Positions 28,305 to 37,948 of a stretch of DNA of 39,691 bases are shown piece by piece. Position numbers and translations under genes: made by a program. Within the stretch, counting starts at the first letter, position 1. Every line of letters starts with the position of its first letter. The notes below the pieces were generated by a model, which worked only from the letters and a program-made list of their open reading frames with translations, was not told the origin of the DNA and searched no databases. Origin of the DNA: Bacillota bacterium (GTDB lineage: Bacteria > Bacillota > Dethiobacteria > DTU022 > UBA8154); the NCBI GenBank assembly GCA_012518675.1, contig JAAYRR010000095.1:1-39691 (forward strand), given 5' to 3'.

Positions 28305-29423
28305 TTAATTTTCAGTTGTGCGCAGGGTATTTCCTTTTTTCCCCCGCAGCAGGGCTAAGGCACTTAACAGTAAAATTATCCCGATTTCAACAGTTACAGA
28401 GTAGACGCCCCAAACCTGGGGTGTATAAAAGCTGACCGCGGCAGCAAAGTTATCATAAGACAGGATGGCTAAAACAATGACGATAATGCCGAGAGGATAA
28501 GCGAGTTCCCGGTAGCCCTTCAGGTTGAAAAGCTGGGCCGGGCCCAGCATCCCGATCCACATAAAAAAGGCAGCCTTGATTAGGGCCACGACTGTCCAGA
28601 CGGCTAAGACAATGACCTCAATGCGTTCCAGGAAGTTGCCAATGCTGATTATCCGGGCCAACTGAAAGGGTGGCAAGGTAAGGTTTTGCGCGGTCTGGTT
28701 AAAAACTGCAATGATAATTATTGTAAAAAGCAGGATAACCGTCCCGCTGGTTAATACGGTGAAGAACAGCGTACGCCCGGCTTTTTGTGGTTCGGAAAGG
28801 TAGGGGATTACCATATTGGCAGCGACAAACTCGCTTAACAGCCCCAAGGGAATTAAAACCGCCGGCAATAAAGGGAGAACCCCTCTGGCCAAAACCGGCT
28901 GCAGGTATTCAAAATGGGCAAAATTTAACGGTAAAAAAAGAGTCAGCAAGACGGAAAAAAGAACAAGGACAAAACTGCTCTCCGCCAGCCGCCCGATGAC
29001 CTCAATTCCGCTGCGGGCTGTGGTTGCCGATAACACCACCAAAATAATGATCAGCACAATGGGCGGGGTTTGCGGTAACACGCTAAGGTTAAAACCAACA
29101 GCCGTTTCCCGCACAACCAGCGAAGTAATATGCACAAAAAACCAGACATAAAATACCCCGACCAGAAAACCAAGTGGTTTCCCCAGGAGTTTAGGGCTAT
29201 ATTGGATCAGGGTTTGCCGGGGAAAGCGTCTTCCCAGCCAGGCAGCCAACAGGCCCAGCGGTAAGGCAGCTATAATAGCCAACAGGATGGTCAACCAGCT
29301 GTCGCGGCCGGCAATAGCAACCGTCAGGCTGGGCAGGATCGAGGTGGTAGTCTCCAGGTTGGAAAGAACTAAAAGGGTATATAGCTGCCGGGGGCTGATC
29401 TTACCACCTTCAAGGGGTTTCAA
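28305..29423 (-). CDS. gerB: GerB family endospore germination permease
   Basis: GKISPRQLYTLLVLSNLETTTSILPSL... multi-TM; start overlaps gerA stop. Confidence 0.92.
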   Translation of the reverse strand: MKPLEGGKISPRQLYTLLVLSNLETTTSILPSLTVAIAGRDSWLTILLAIIAALPLGLLAAWLGRRFPRQTLIQYSPKLLGKPLGFLVGVFYVWFFVHITSLVVRETAVGFNLSVLPQTPPIVLIIILVVLSATTARSGIEVIGRLAESSFVLVLFSVLLTLFLPLNFAHFEYLQPVLARGVLPLLPAVLIPLGLLSEFVAANMVIPYLSEPQKAGRTLFFTVLTSGTVILLFTIIIIAVFNQTAQNLTLPPFQLARIISIGNFLERIEVIVLAVWTVVALIKAAFFMWIGMLGPAQLFNLKGYRELAYPLGIIVIVLAILSYDNFAAAVSFYTPQVWGVYSVTVEIGIILLLSALALLRGKKGNTLRTTEN

Positions 29424-31123
29424 GCGCCATCCCCTCCTTTATTTTTTGCATCGTCTCTTTCCCGGTGTTGCGGCGGTTTTGGTTTTAAACCTTCTGCCTG
29501 ACGCACCCTGTCCCGGGGAGCCACCAACCGCGGGCGGGTACGCATGGCCCAGAAGGGCACCCGGACGAGAGTGTCCTTCAGGTCGGAAAGCATGACCGGC
29601 CCCAGCGGTTTGAGGTAGGGAAACCCAAAGGAGCGGAGTGACACCAGGTGCAGGAAAATGGTGTAAATCCCGGCCAAGATGCCAAAAAAGCCCAGGGTAG
29701 AGGCCAGTATCAGGAGCACAAAGCGCAATAAACGCATGGTGATGGCCAGGCTGAAAACAGGCGTGGCGAAAGAGGCGACGGCCGTCAGGGCTACGATAAT
29801 CAACATAAACTGCGAAACAAGGCCGGCTTGCACAGCCGCCTGGCCGATAATAATAACGCCCACAATGGATACCGCCTGGCCGATCACCCGGGGCAGCCGC
29901 AGGCCGGCTTCGCGCAGGATTTCAAAGGCCAGTTCCAAAAGAAAGGCCTCCACAAAAGTGGGAAAGGGGATCCCTTCCCGCTGGCTGGCGATACTGAGGA
30001 TTAATTCTGTGGGCAACATCTCCTGGTGGAAGGTGATGATCGCTACATAAACCGAAGGGAGCACTAAAGAAATAATGATGGCTACATAACGGATTAAACG
30101 GATGAAGGAACCGATAAAATAACGTTCATAATAATCTTCCGGTGTACTTAAAAATTCCGGCAGAAAGGAGGGGACCAACAAAACGAAGGGTGTGCCATCC
30201 GTAAAAACGGCCACCTTTCCTTCCAGCAGGCTGGCAGCAACCCGATCGGGGCGCTCGCTGCGCAGCAGTTGGGGAAAGGGGGATAAAGGTTCATCTTCAA
30301 TAAATTCTTCCAGGTAGCCGCTTTCTAAAATCCCGTCTATTTTAACACGTTTTAATCTTTTTCTAACTTCCTGCAGCAATTTGTCAGTGGCCAGGCCCTG
30401 AATATAAGCCAAGGCAACCGTTGTTTTGGTCAGCTCGCCAAGTTGAAATTCTTCGATCCGCAGGCGGGGGCTTTTCAGGCGCAGGCGCAACAAGGCTGTA
30501 TTGCCGCGCAGCCTTTCGGCAAAACTGTCCCGCGGGCCCCTGACCACAGACTCAGTGGCCGGTTCCTCGATACCGCGTTCCTTCCAACCCTCGGTCCCCG
30601 TCAACAGGGCCCGGCTATTTTTATCAATTAGCACTGCTGTTTTGCCGCTGGCCAGCCCTGTAAAAATATCTTCGAAAGTTTGGGCTTCACTGACCTCCCC
30701 TATTTGTAAGAGGGTTTTATTGGCGGCCTCAAAAAAGGTTGGGTGAGGTTTTGCCTGGGCGGAAAGCGCGGCCGGCGGTGCCAAAAGGGGGGCGACGACG
30801 CCTTCGGTAACAGCAAGGTTGATGACCAGACCATCGATAAAAAAAACGGCTATTTTAATGGGGGGAGAGGTGGCTGTTTCCATTTCCCGGACAACTAAAT
30901 CGGCGCTTTCACCATAGGCTGCGGTGATCCGGGCAACATTGGCATCAAGATCTGTGCTTAAATTGGCACTGGCAGCCGGGGCAGGGTCAGGGGAGGGCAT
31001 GTTTTCCTGTAAAATATTATTTTCTGTCTCATTGCCTGTTTCCGGCAACCTTTGTTGTTTTTTGCGTTTGAAGAACAGCTTCCCCAAAAAGCTTTTCCAA
31101 AACAAAAAAATACCCCCAAACAA
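29420..31123 (-). CDS. gerA: GerA family spore germination protein
   Basis: VKIDGILESGYLEEFIEDEPLSPFPQLLRSERPDRVAASLLEGKVAVFTDGTPFVLLVPSFLPEFLSTPEDYYERYFIGSFIRLIRY core motif. Confidence 0.96.
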   Translation of the reverse strand: MFGGIFLFWKSFLGKLFFKRKKQQRLPETGNETENNILQENMPSPDPAPAASANLSTDLDANVARITAAYGESADLVVREMETATSPPIKIAVFFIDGLVINLAVTEGVVAPLLAPPAALSAQAKPHPTFFEAANKTLLQIGEVSEAQTFEDIFTGLASGKTAVLIDKNSRALLTGTEGWKERGIEEPATESVVRGPRDSFAERLRGNTALLRLRLKSPRLRIEEFQLGELTKTTVALAYIQGLATDKLLQEVRKRLKRVKIDGILESGYLEEFIEDEPLSPFPQLLRSERPDRVAASLLEGKVAVFTDGTPFVLLVPSFLPEFLSTPEDYYERYFIGSFIRLIRYVAIIISLVLPSVYVAIITFHQEMLPTELILSIASQREGIPFPTFVEAFLLELAFEILREAGLRLPRVIGQAVSIVGVIIIGQAAVQAGLVSQFMLIIVALTAVASFATPVFSLAITMRLLRFVLLILASTLGFFGILAGIYTIFLHLVSLRSFGFPYLKPLGPVMLSDLKDTLVRVPFWAMRTRPRLVAPRDRVRQAEGLKPKPPQHRERDDAKNKGGDGA

Positions 31124-31346
31124 AAATAATTACCCACAAAGTTACCATCTTTTCTAAAATAACCCAGAAAGGAACAAATTATACTGTTGGGTTGCAAATG
31201 TGTTAAAATAACTTTAATGAAATCGCAGGGTAATGTAGGGAAAAGACAAGTAATGAAACAAGGATAACGGGGGCAGATGCTAAGGGTGGCTTAAAAAAAT
31301 GCTGCTTTGGCACCCCGTTTTGAACAAAAAGGAAGTGAAACTGGCT

Positions 31347-32165
31347 ATGAAAACAGAGTCAAAAAGCAGCCCTGCCGGGCTGGCACATAACCTGGGGGTA
31401 AAAAGAGGAATTATAGCCCTTTATGGTGCCGGGGGGAAAACAACATTGCTCAAAAGGCTGGCACGGGAACTGGTGGCAGCGGGAGAAAAGGTACTGCTGA
31501 CGACAACAACAAAAATATTCCGCCCGGCAGGCATGCCGGCAGTGATCAATAACGATTTGCAGGCGACGAAAGCTGCCTTGCGTGAAAAATTTCGCCACCA
31601 CAACCTGGTTGCCCTGGGGAGCTCCCTTTTACCCGGTAATAAATTTGACAGCATCGAACCGGGCTGGGCAAAGGAACTTTTGCATGCCGGGCCGGCTACG
31701 ATTATTATTATCGAAGCTGACGGTGCAGCACACAGGCCGATTAAGGGTTATGCTTCCTTCGAACCTGTTTTACCCCGGGAGGCGGATCTGATCGTCCCGA
31801 TCCAGGGTATCGATGCCCTGGGCCAAACTGTTGAGAAAAAAAATGTGCACCGGCCGGAACTGTTTGCCCGGGCGACCGGCGCTCCCTTCGGGCAACCCTT
31901 AACCCCGCTCCACTTTGCCCGTTCCCTGCAACAAATGATAGCCCGCGGGCGCTCACAATCCCCCCGGGCCCGGGTTGTGCCCCTGATCAACAAGGTTGCA
32001 AGCCGGCCGGAACCGGGGCTGTTGCAGGCCCTGGCTGCAGAACTGGCGCCCTTCCCCCTGGTGGATAGGGTATTGTTTACAGCCCTGGAGGAGAAAATCC
32101 CCATAAAGTATATTTTGGCCCTCCCTGCCGGAGCGCTGAAAGCTTTGGATGGGGACCTGAAATAA
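31347..32165 (+). CDS. yqeC: Selenium-dependent hydroxylase accessory protein YqeC
   Basis: IIALYGAGGKTTLLKRLARELVAAGEKVLLTTTTKIF...IIIIEADGAAHRPIKGYASFEPVLPREADLIVPIQGIDALG; start at 31347 after AAGGAAGTG. Confidence 0.88.
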   Translation: MKTESKSSPAGLAHNLGVKRGIIALYGAGGKTTLLKRLARELVAAGEKVLLTTTTKIFRPAGMPAVINNDLQATKAALREKFRHHNLVALGSSLLPGNKFDSIEPGWAKELLHAGPATIIIIEADGAAHRPIKGYASFEPVLPREADLIVPIQGIDALGQTVEKKNVHRPELFARATGAPFGQPLTPLHFARSLQQMIARGRSQSPRARVVPLINKVASRPEPGLLQALAAELAPFPLVDRVLFTALEEKIPIKYILALPAGALKALDGDLK

Positions 32166-32660
32166 TATAGACACATTTATGAAATGACAGATACACGTTG
32201 CCTCCATATAGAAAATCTAATGTTATAGATGCAACTGCAGACCCAAGGGCCCTTTCTTCCGGCAAAGCAGCTACAGCGATCATTTGTACGGCTCGAATAT
32301 GTATTATCTTTTAAAATTATTGCCTTTGTAAAAATGCTTGTACCGCACTTTGGTATTTGTGTTCCCGAATGATGCCTTGAAAATACTGTCTCCCGTGCGG
32401 CTGTTTCCCAACAAAATGAAACTGAAGGCTTGCTTGTTGGTAAACTTTACCCGCTACAGGTTGAACATTAAAGGCCTTACAAAAGGCCCTTACGGAAAAA
32501 ACAAAGAGAACGTCAGCGTCGCTGCAAAACTACGGTTTTTTGCTTGGTCATTTTAAAGCAGGTTTTGGGCGCTTTTTCTGTTGTTCCAATGTTTTACAAC
32601 TGTTCCCCAAGACGCAAAAAACAGGCTTTTTCCGTTGTTCTGCTCCTTCGCCTGTGACTT

Positions 32661-32876
32661 TTACCTGTTTTTTTCCTGCAGTTTATCCAGCAGTTTGGAA
32701 ATTTTTTGTCGCTGCCCGGCGGTTTCCTTCTTATCTATTTCCAGCGTTATTTTTAGCCAGGTTCCTTCCTTGACTGCCGCGGGCAATAATTCCCTGGGGA
32801 AATCTACTTTAATTTCCTTTGTTCCAAATAACAGGACGGCATAATTTCCTTCGAACCGATCTATGACCGCCTTCAT
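32661..32876 (-). CDS. DUF3006 domain-containing protein
   Basis: MKAVIDRFEGNYAVLLFGTKEIKVDFPRELLPAAVKEGTWLKITLEIDKKET; lies after a ComEC-type MBL gene, as is common for this family. Confidence 0.85.
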   Translation of the reverse strand: MKAVIDRFEGNYAVLLFGTKEIKVDFPRELLPAAVKEGTWLKITLEIDKKETAGQRQKISKLLDKLQEKNR

Positions 32877-32993
32877 AGTTCATTTATCCTCCTTTTGTGG
32901 CGCTTTTGGGCCAGCTATTTTACAGGATCTTTAAAGTTCGCCGTACAACAAGGCAAACCAAGCTTTACCAACTGCTGCCTTCCGGTTGGCCGG

Positions 32994-33905
32994 TCAGGGG
33001 TTATTTTTTTCATGTTCAAGGTGGAATGTTTCGCCGTCGGTTGTGATGGTAATAGTGCCCTGCAGGTCTGTCCTGTAAACATTTACCCCGGCTGCAGCAA
33101 GGGTTTGCAGCGTTTCTGCGTGAGGGTGTTCATATCTATTGTCTGCACCAACCATAATAACGGCACACACCGGGTTTACGGCCTCCAGAAAAGGGGCGGA
33201 AGTGCTGGAGCTGCTGCCGTGGTGGCCAACCTTAAGTATGGTGCTCTGCAGGGGGTAATTGCTGCTAAGCAGCAGGGCTTCACTTTTTTCTTCAGCATCA
33301 CCGGTAAACAAGAAGCTGACTTTGCCAAAGGTAAATTTTGTAACCAAAGAGGCGTCGTTTAAGTTTGAGGCAGAAGGGTCGGCCGGGTGCAAAACCTGCA
33401 TGGTGAGGCCCTCACCCAAATCCCGTGTCAGCCCGGCCCGGCCCACGGTAAATTTTATATCCTGGGTATCGATGAGGGTTAGATAGTCTTCAAAGGTTTT
33501 GGTGGTATGCACCACCCCGGGATCGATCACTTCCTGCACCGGGATATTTTCCAGGACTGCAAGCAGGCCCCCGATGTGATCATTGTGGGGGTGGGTGCTT
33601 AAAACCAGATTTAGGGAGGTGACACCCCTGTTTTGCAGGTAGTCTGCGACACCGCTGTTGCGTTCTCCCCCGTCAATAAGTATATTGTTTTCCGGGGCTT
33701 GAATAAATATGGCGTCCCCCTGCCCGACATCGATGAAGTGAACAGTCAGGGTGCCGGCAGCATCTGTTTCCGGGGAAACCCCCGCCTCAAAAATTGAAAA
33801 ACTGCCACAGCCGCCCGTCCAAAAAGCAAAAAGCAGCATTAATATACAAACAATGGGAAAATATTTCTTTATTGCTGTGCTGAGAGGGTTGGTTTTGGTT
33901 TGCAT
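32994..33905 (-). CDS. ComEC/Rec2-type MBL-fold hydrolase, lipoprotein
   Basis: Lipobox-like FWTGGCG; LTVHFIDVGQGDAIFIQAPENNILIDGGERNSGVADYLQNRGVTSLNLVLSTHPHNDHIGGL. Confidence 0.93.
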   Translation of the reverse strand: MQTKTNPLSTAIKKYFPIVCILMLLFAFWTGGCGSFSIFEAGVSPETDAAGTLTVHFIDVGQGDAIFIQAPENNILIDGGERNSGVADYLQNRGVTSLNLVLSTHPHNDHIGGLLAVLENIPVQEVIDPGVVHTTKTFEDYLTLIDTQDIKFTVGRAGLTRDLGEGLTMQVLHPADPSASNLNDASLVTKFTFGKVSFLFTGDAEEKSEALLLSSNYPLQSTILKVGHHGSSSSTSAPFLEAVNPVCAVIMVGADNRYEHPHAETLQTLAAAGVNVYRTDLQGTITITTDGETFHLEHEKNNP

Positions 33906-33940
33906 GTTCTATATGATCCTTCCTTGGGTTTATAACTACT

Positions 33941-34007
33941 GGTTTGCATCTGCGGGTTTGTACCTACAGGGTTTGCAGGCTTCAGGTTTGCGCCTACAGC
34001 AGGTTTC
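33941..34007. repeat. Short degenerate tandem repeat, period about 15 nt
   Basis: ggtttgcatctgcg ggtttgtacctacag ggtttgcaggcttca ggtttgcgcctacagca ggttt. Confidence 0.65.
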
Positions 34008-34106
34008 AAGGGGTCTGGGTAAAAACAGGTACTTTAACCAGGTGGTAAAAAAACCATCAGGCTGTGTAAAAACTGTTCTTAGGATGTTTTCAGGCCCCCA
34101 GTGTAG

Positions 34107-35603
34107 TCAAGGGGTATCAAGGGAACTGTTTTCAGAACCATCTTTCGTCATCCTTGCCAGATTGGCAGTGTCATGCTGTTTTGCACCCCTGTGTTCATTT
34201 TTGCTTTTTTCCCCGCAGCATCTTATTTCATCTTTTGTTCCTGTTTTTTCTTCATCCTGTGTTTCTTCCCCCTCCCTGCCTGCAGTTTCATTTTCTTCTC
34301 CTGGGGCTGTTTCATCCCTTGCGGTATCCTTCACGGTCACAACCTTGGTTTTCCAGCGGCCGGTAAAGTAATAACCGGTGCTCAGGGCGGTGCCTACCAG
34401 CCAGCCCAAGGGTATACCCCACCAGATTCCGTCAGAGCCGTATCTCTGTGAAAGGAAGGCCGCAGCCGGCACCCTGGCCAGCCAGAGTGAAATCAGGGTA
34501 ATCAACATGGGAATAAAAGTATCCCCGGCCCCGCGCATAACACCGTTGGTAATAAACATGGCAGTAAAAACAATATAAAATAAACCGACAATCATCAAAT
34601 AACGGGCCCCGGTGGCAACTACCTCCGGGTCGGTATTAAACAGGGAAACCAGTTTACCACCAAAAATAATGGTAACGGCGGTCATCGCCAGTGAAATAAC
34701 GCTGGACATTCCCAGGGCGGCAAGAAACCCTTTTTTGACCCTTTCCGGTTTGCCGGCACCTAAATTCTGCCCGACGAAAGAGGAAACTGCCGCCGAAAAA
34801 TTCATGGCCGGCATGGAAGCAAAGGAATCGATCCTGGTTGCTGCGGTGTAGGCAGCGACAACAGACGAACCAAAGCTGTTTACAATCCGAAAAAGAACTG
34901 TCATTCCCGAACCGACCAGCATCTGCTGTATGCCCGTGGGCAGCCCGATTTTGATCGTCAGGCGAAATATTTCCCGGTCGAAGCGCATTTCCCTGAAGTT
35001 AAAATTAAAAACTTCATGAAAACGGTTTAGATAGTATAATCCAAAAGCAAAGGAACAGCCCTGGGCAATGACTGTGGCCCAGGCAGCCCCGGCTACCCCC
35101 CACTTAAAGACAAGAATAAAAATCAAGTCCAGAATAATGTTGATGATTGTGGCAATAATCAAAAAAAGCAGGGGGGTTTTGGAATCCCCCAAGCCCCTCA
35201 AGATAGCGTTGATGGAGTTGTAGCCAAAGGCGGTAATGATGCCGATAAAGGTAATATCCATATATTCCTTGGCCATCGGCAACACCTCCGGCGGTGTTTT
35301 TAACAGAATCAGCACAGGTTTGCTGACGATCAAGCCGACGACAGTAATGGCCAGGGAGGCAAAGAACAGAAAAATATAGGCGTTGTCCATAGTTTTTTTT
35401 ACATTCTGCATATCCTGGGCGCCATAATATTGGGCGATGAGGATGGTCGTCCCCATGGTTACGCCAAGGATCAAGGAAATCAACAGGAAAATAACAGGAA
35501 AACTGATGCCTACAGCGGCCAGGGCATTTTTACCCAGGGCCCGGCCGACAATAATACTATCCACCGTAGAATAGAGCTGTTGGAAAACATTGCCGATCAA
35601 CAT
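34107..35603 (-). CDS. MATE family efflux transporter
   Basis: MLIGNVFQQLYSTVDSIIVGRALGKNALAAVGISFPVIFLLISLILGVTMGTTILIAQYYGA; the conserved N-term (DLTSGHEAKLLFYFALP) lies in frame upstream of this ATG. Confidence 0.93.
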   Translation of the reverse strand: MLIGNVFQQLYSTVDSIIVGRALGKNALAAVGISFPVIFLLISLILGVTMGTTILIAQYYGAQDMQNVKKTMDNAYIFLFFASLAITVVGLIVSKPVLILLKTPPEVLPMAKEYMDITFIGIITAFGYNSINAILRGLGDSKTPLLFLIIATIINIILDLIFILVFKWGVAGAAWATVIAQGCSFAFGLYYLNRFHEVFNFNFREMRFDREIFRLTIKIGLPTGIQQMLVGSGMTVLFRIVNSFGSSVVAAYTAATRIDSFASMPAMNFSAAVSSFVGQNLGAGKPERVKKGFLAALGMSSVISLAMTAVTIIFGGKLVSLFNTDPEVVATGARYLMIVGLFYIVFTAMFITNGVMRGAGDTFIPMLITLISLWLARVPAAAFLSQRYGSDGIWWGIPLGWLVGTALSTGYYFTGRWKTKVVTVKDTARDETAPGEENETAGREGEETQDEEKTGTKDEIRCCGEKSKNEHRGAKQHDTANLARMTKDGSENSSLDTP

Positions 35604-36045
35604 CGGCAGGGCAAAATAAAAAAGAAGTTTGGCCTCATGGCCAGAAGTTAGATCCCCTGCACGGGCCCCCTTCTTATTTTTATCAACCTTAGGTATATTC
35701 TGAATGTTTCTGACCTCATTTGTTAATAAATTGACGCAACCGGGTTTCTTTTACTGTTCCTACATTATAATATTATAACGTTTAAAAAGCCTGCTGGCAA
35801 TTAAAGCAGAGAGGTGGCGAAAAGCCCAGTCCCCAGACCGGGTGTGTTACTGCAACGCCCGCGCTGCGCAACGGCTGTACGCTCTGCCGGCCTTTCAGTA
35901 CGCTTCCATCCTATGTTTATGTCTCAATACACTGAACCGTAAAACAGCGGCTGCAACCACTTTCGGAATGTCTTTACCTTTTCCCTGCCGTTAATGGATG
36001 CTGCAAATTAAAAATATAGAATATCTTCTGAAAGGGTATTTACAA

Positions 36046-36077
36046 ATTTATTAGTTCTGTTATAATTACTAATAAAT
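36046..36077. promoter_or_regulatory. Palindromic operator-like site enclosing TATAAT
   Basis: ATTTATTAGT-tctgttataatt-ACTAATAAAT: perfect 10-bp inverted repeat, 12-nt spacer. Confidence 0.45.
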
Positions 36078-36167
36078 AATAATAACTGCCAGTGTTGCAA
36101 CATTATGCCTTTTCCGGTGCCAGTCCTTATTGGACAACCTTTGTGAACCCCTATGTTAAAATTTGGG

Positions 36168-36197
36168 TTGAAAATTAATGGCAGGGAAGGGTAAAAT
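36168..36197 (+). promoter_or_regulatory. Putative promoter of hsp20
   Basis: TTGAAA (36168-36173), 18 nt spacer, TAAAAT (36192-36197). Confidence 0.4.
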
Positions 36198-36268
36198 AAA
36201 AATGTTTCAAAGGGCGGGGATGGTTTTAGGTGTTTTAACTAAAATAATTCAAATATGGAGGTCACATT

Positions 36269-36712
36269 ATGGATCTGATGAAATGGGAACCAAGAAGGCA
36301 GTTAATCAGAGGGTTTTTTGACGATTTCTTTGATATGTTACAGAGCCCCGGCCGGTTTAGAAGAAGCTGGCCTGAAGGCGGTATGTGGGAACCGGCAGTG
36401 GACGTCATCAATAGAAAAAATGAACTGGTAGTTAAGGCAGAACTGCCCGGGGTGGATAAGAAAGACATCAAAATATCCTTGATCGAAAACAACCTGACCA
36501 TTCATGGCGAGGTTAAAAAAGAAGAAGAGGTTAAAAGGGAAGACTATTACTGCCGGGAAAGGGCCTTTGGAAGCTATTCCCGTACTATTTCCCTGCCGAC
36601 AGAGGTCGATAAGGAGAAGATTAATGCCAAGTTTAAAGACGGTGTTTTGGAAATATCCATGCCCAAGAAACCGGAAATGCAGCCCCGGGAAATTACTATT
36701 GAGGCAGAATAA
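36269..36712 (+). CDS. Hsp20/alpha-crystallin family small heat shock protein
   Basis: WEPAVDVINRKNELVVKAELPGVDKKDIKISLIENNLTIHGEVKKEEE...FGSYSRTISLPTEVDKEKINAKFKDGVLEISMPK. Confidence 0.97.
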   Translation: MDLMKWEPRRQLIRGFFDDFFDMLQSPGRFRRSWPEGGMWEPAVDVINRKNELVVKAELPGVDKKDIKISLIENNLTIHGEVKKEEEVKREDYYCRERAFGSYSRTISLPTEVDKEKINAKFKDGVLEISMPKKPEMQPREITIEAE

Positions 36713-36822
36713 CGCATGTAACCTTTCGGGCCCGGCTTGTTGAAAAGAAGTTGTAAAACAATGATCAGCTGTAACCATGCAGCCTTCTGGTAGCAGACGT
36801 TGGTGACAGAAGCCTGCACAAT

Positions 36823-36850
36823 GCCCCCTGCTTTAAGGGGGCCTATTTTT
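36823..36850 (+). terminator. Rho-independent terminator of hsp20
   Basis: GCCCCCT-gcttta-AGGGGGC followed by CTATTTTT. Confidence 0.8.
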
Positions 36851-37065
36851 GTGCGCCTCCGGCTGGTGTACAATAGAAACAGCAAACAATAAGTTTGCTG
36901 TTTCACCATGCAGGCCCTAGTAAGCACAGGGCTATTCCCGCGCTGCTATGTACTGCAGTAATACAGTAAGGGTATTTACAGAAAAGGTGTTGCTAAGCGT
37001 TTTGGGTGGTTGCCCCATCTATACAAAAATATTAAGAGCATTCCATCAGTAGAGGATCTGTTGCC

Positions 37066-37482
37066 CTAGTCCCCGATGACCTTAACCAACACCCTTTTTT
37101 TCCTGCGTCCGTCGAATTCCCCATAAAAAATCTGTTCCCAGGGGCCAAAATCCAACCGGCCTTTGGTAACGGCGACCACCACTTCCCGGCCCATCACCTG
37201 CCGCTTAAGATGGGCAGCGGCATTGTCTTCAAATGTATTGTGCGCATATTGGTCTACAGGTTCATGCGGGGCCAGTTCCTCCAGCCACTTTTCAAAGTCT
37301 TTGTGCAGCCCACTTTCATCATCGTTAATAAATACACTGGCTGTGATGTGCATGGCGTTGACCAGGCAAAGCCCTTCCTTGATCTGGCTGCGATCTATAA
37401 TTTCCTGCACCCGGGGTGTGATGTTGATAAATTCCAGCCTGTTTTCTGTTTCAAACCAAAGTTCTTCACGCAATGATTTCAT
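37066..37482 (-). CDS. YjbQ/UPF0047 family protein (second paralog)
   Basis: [32 protein letters not shown]...[51 protein letters not shown]. Confidence 0.93.
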   Translation of the reverse strand: MKSLREELWFETENRLEFINITPRVQEIIDRSQIKEGLCLVNAMHITASVFINDDESGLHKDFEKWLEELAPHEPVDQYAHNTFEDNAAAHLKRQVMGREVVVAVTKGRLDFGPWEQIFYGEFDGRRKKRVLVKVIGD

Positions 37483-37702
37483 TTCGGTAAAACCTCCTTT
37501 CTTAGATATAATTCTACATTAGCTATTATACTATTATAAAATTACCGGGCAAAACTGGCAGATCTGGTATGGGGGTGTGCCCCGGGCCCGGGAAGCCGGC
37601 TTTTCAGAATTCTACATTAATTATCCAGGAGGGAAAGGGCAACCTTGTGCTGAAGTATAGAACAGGTTATACTGGAAAACCAGGTAGGAGGGGAAGCTGT
37701 CC

Positions 37703-37894
37703 ATGGCCCATCATTTTGGTTTTATCTTCAACCCTTTAAACACCTGTTTAACTTGTGGCAGCCGGGATTTTTTAGAAACAGCTATCGTTGGGGAGACGCT
37801 TTCTATTGAAAAGCTGGCGGCGGGTGGTATACACTTAGATGTAGGGGAAGAGGTTTTTATTTGTTTTAATTGCCTGCTGGAATTTTGTTTATAA
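37703..37894 (+). CDS. Small zinc-ribbon-like hypothetical protein
   Basis: 63 aa with CLTC...CFNC pairs; RBS GGTAGGAGGGG upstream of ATG. Confidence 0.6.
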   Translation: MAHHFGFIFNPLNTCLTCGSRDFLETAIVGETLSIEKLAAGGIHLDVGEEVFICFNCLLEFCL

Positions 37895-37948
37895 AAAACC
37901 GTAACCTGTTTGGTATGATGAAATTCCTATGTAAAGGGTCGTTCATAG

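Noticed and set aside
27878-28435. 185-aa plus-strand ORF
   Set aside because: Antisense to gerC/gerB; spurious.
32170-32660. Short ORFs between yqeC and DUF3006 (for example 32077-32283 minus, 32338-32556 plus)
   Set aside because: No homology recognised, no good RBS; may be decayed sequence but unsupported.
35800-35960. Possible ncRNA or tRNA-like segment upstream of hsp20
   Set aside because: GC-rich stretch but no tRNA cloverleaf, T-box (GGGTGGNACCGCG) or other recognisable signature found.
36338-36778. 146-aa minus-strand ORF
   Set aside because: Antisense to hsp20.
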